Source: Chthoniobacterales bacterium
GTDB lineage: Bacteria; Verrucomicrobiota; Verrucomicrobiia; Chthoniobacterales; UBA10450
DNA length: 6,177 nucleotides
Assembly (NCBI GenBank): GCA_013695925.1
Contig: JACCZO010000092.1
Span: 1 to 6,177 of the forward strand
Direction: 5' to 3'
Below the pieces are notes generated by a model that saw only the letters and a list, made by a program, of their open reading frames with translations, made no database searches and had not been told where the DNA came from. Every line of letters begins with the position of its first letter. The first letter of the stretch is position 1. Positions 4,791-6,177 of this stretch are shown in pieces. Made by a program: the position numbers and the translations under genes.

Positions 4791-6177
4791 TCAGGCAGGT
4801 TGGAAGGGGGCGCTGGCGAGGGCCATTTGGAGGAAGTCTTCTTTGCGCTGGCGGCAGGTAGCGGCCAGACTGGTGAGCACTTCAAAAGTGCGCGCCCCGC
4901 GCCGGGTTTTGTTTCCGCAAGAGAGTTTGCGCCGGATGACCGCCGGACGCAGTTGGCGTTCGGCCAGGTTATTGGTCGCGTCGATCCCGGGCTCTTCCAA
5001 AAAGACAAAAAGATGATCGCGCTGCTTCCAGAGCCGCCGCCGCACCGCTTCCTCTTGCACGCAAGGTCGCGGGGTTTCCTCCAGGACGGCGTGGGCCGCC
5101 AGCTCCAAGGCGCGTCGCCGCCTTGCCCACTGCGCGGGATCTAACTGCGCCCGTTCTTTGCCCAAGGCGATGGCATTTTTGAGCAACGCTTCCACCCTTT
5201 GCAGCCAGCCGCTGGGACTGGCCCGGCTGGCTTGGGCCAGGCGAATGGCTTTTAAATGGTGGGCATAGCATTTGTGCTGGCGGGCGGTGGCTTCATCGTA
5301 GATCGAGAGGCAATCGCTCACCAGCACCCCCGGATAATCCGGCGCAATGGTCTCCTGCAGGGTGGCCCGGTCGCGATGCTCCACCACCCGGTAAAGGGTG
5401 TGTTTGGGAGTGGCAAAGACCCAAAGAGTCGAGCGTTGGTTCTGCAGCCACCAGCTCGTTTCATCGGCGTGCACCACCGGCGCCTGCGCCAGTTGCCCGG
5501 CGAGTTGTTCATAGCGCCCGCTCATCCGCTCCGCCAGTCGATCGAGCGCCTGGCACAGACCGCCCCGGCTCACTGGCAGCGCCAGCAGTTTGTCCAGCAC
5601 CGCACAACAGCTGCTCAGCGTCAGCCCCACTCCATGGCGCAACAGCGCCGCGCTCGCCAAAGCCCGCGGCCCCAGCTGCGTCCCGGCCACTCCGCGCCCC
5701 GCCGCCGAGACTTGCAGCGGATGGCTGCTCTGCACTCGCCGGGCACAGTGGGGACAACGCGCCCGCTGAGTGATCAGACGCACCACGATCGGACGCACCT
5801 CGGGCAATTCGATGATCGTCTGCATTAAGGGAGTGGTTTGAGTGAGTGCTCCGCCGCAGCCTGGGCATTGCTCCAGGGGCACCTCGATGGTTCGATCGAT
5901 CTGCTCGGGCGCGGCCCGAAACTCACCCCGATGCCCCGGAGCTCGTCCCGGTCTTTTGCGCTCCGTCTTACGCTCCTGCGGCTCGCGCCGAAAAGGCGCC
6001 GCGCCGCTCCCGCCCCCGCCACTCTGACGCAACGCTTCTTCCAGCTGCCCGACCCGCTCTTCCAAAACGGCCATGGCGCGCGCTTGTTGCGCCAGCATTT
6101 GGCGCTGTTGCAAAATCAATTCGACCAACTCACTCGGGCGAGTCCGGGCCAGTTCTTCGAGTGCTTCGCGCTCCCAC
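4791..6177 (-). CDS. IS66-family transposase, 5' end outside window
   Basis: The frame is open from the window edge to TGA at 4791-4793, with at least 461 residues visible. The first codons still continue upstream (WEREALEELARTRPSE), so the true start lies beyond 6177; TTG at 6128 is not needed as a start. Residues counted from 6128: Leu/Gln-rich probable coiled coil (4-35), Gly/Arg linker with GRAPGHRG (61-68), zinc finger CPGC (88-91) and CPHC (125-128), then the DDE domain with HADETSWW (Asp222), SDCLSIYD (Asp272) and NNLAERQLRP (Glu390). All three catalytic acids are present and there is no frameshift, so the enzyme could be active. IS66 elements often also carry tnpA and tnpB; whether these lie upstream cannot be seen. 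The single-gene ISBst12-like subgroup is an alternative. Confidence 0.95.
   Translation of the reverse strand, partial: WEREALEELARTRPSELVELILQQRQMLAQQARAMAVLEERVGQLEEALRQSGGGGSGAAPFRREPQERKTERKRPGRAPGHRGEFRAAPEQIDRTIEVPLEQCPGCGGALTQTTPLMQTIIELPEVRPIVVRLITQRARCPHCARRVQSSHPLQVSAAGRGVAGTQLGPRALASAALLRHGVGLTLSSCCAVLDKLLALPVSRGGLCQALDRLAERMSGRYEQLAGQLAQAPVVHADETSWWLQNQRSTLWVFATPKHTLYRVVEHRDRATLQETIAPDYPGVLVSDCLSIYDEATARQHKCYAHHLKAIRLAQASRASPSGWLQRVEALLKNAIALGKERAQLDPAQWARRRRALELAAHAVLEETPRPCVQEEAVRRRLWKQRDHLFVFLEEPGIDATNNLAERQLRPAVIRRKLSCGNKTRRGARTFEVLTSLAATCRQRKEDFLQMALASAPFQPA
4791..6177 (-). mobile_element. IS66-family insertion sequence, partial (one end off the window)
   Basis: Inferred from the transposase gene. 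The gene's 3' end points left, so the element should end somewhere in 4560-4790. Neither a terminal inverted repeat nor the 8-bp target duplication usual for this family can be fixed from one side. Confidence 0.6.

Noticed and set aside
4783..4792. GCCTAACGTC as a second copy of the post-vapC site
   Set aside because: The 10 bases overlap the transposase stop codon, so at least part of the match belongs to the IS66 element and may be coincidence.
5256..5828. 190-codon plus-strand ORF opposite the transposase
   Set aside because: It is antisense to a clear IS66 DDE transposase and has no motif.

Overview
The window is GC-rich bacterial DNA and looks like an accessory or decaying region rather than a housekeeping operon. 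Only three genes look intact: a small winged-helix regulator, a five-helix membrane protein, and an IS66-family transposase whose 5' end lies outside the window. Two more are remnants: the C-terminal part of a VapC-type PIN toxin and the N-terminal third of a VOC (glyoxalase/bleomycin-resistance) protein. The organism cannot be fixed from this sequence. The many short palindromes with covarying stems and the type of regulator remind me of Verrucomicrobiota (Opitutales-like), but that is an impression without a marker gene.

Layout. 1-455: a twin-hairpin repeat followed by the truncated vapC-like remnant. 456-1970: more than 1.4 kb with no credible gene, holding palindromic repeats, one very small ORF with a good ribosome binding site, and a striking degenerate tetranucleotide tract at 1690-1883. 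1971-2309: the winged-helix regulator, bracketed by two copies of a TTTAAA-centred palindrome. 2358-2842: gene-free, with a triple GGGACCGGGG repeat. 2843-3388, minus strand: the membrane protein. 3450-4405: a dense block of non-autonomous mobile elements around the VOC fragment. 4406-4790: gene-free, with a 19-bp palindrome. 4791-6177, minus strand: the IS66 transposase.

The most interesting part is the non-coding architecture. At least three palindrome families are present: (i) twin hairpins centred on TTGCAA whose stems differ but stay paired, two copies; (ii) hairpins centred on TTTAAA with CTCGACTGC-like arms, five copies; (iii) ACGTGAGTCACGT, two copies. There are also MITE-like elements flanked by TA, two of which share the 18-bp terminal repeat GAGCGTGTCATGCACTTT. 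Removing the 4141-4405 element together with one TA recreates the heptamer GTTAGGC. The same heptamer occurs at 3743 just before the VOC start and at 4577, and its complement GCCTAAC lies 17 bp after the vapC stop. GTTRRRY and RYYYAAC are the integron attC core motifs, so the VapC and VOC remnants may be old gene cassettes later invaded by MITEs. This is a hypothesis; no integrase and no fully convincing attC fold is visible.

The genes do not form an operon or a pathway. The context is repeated insertion, truncation and loss.
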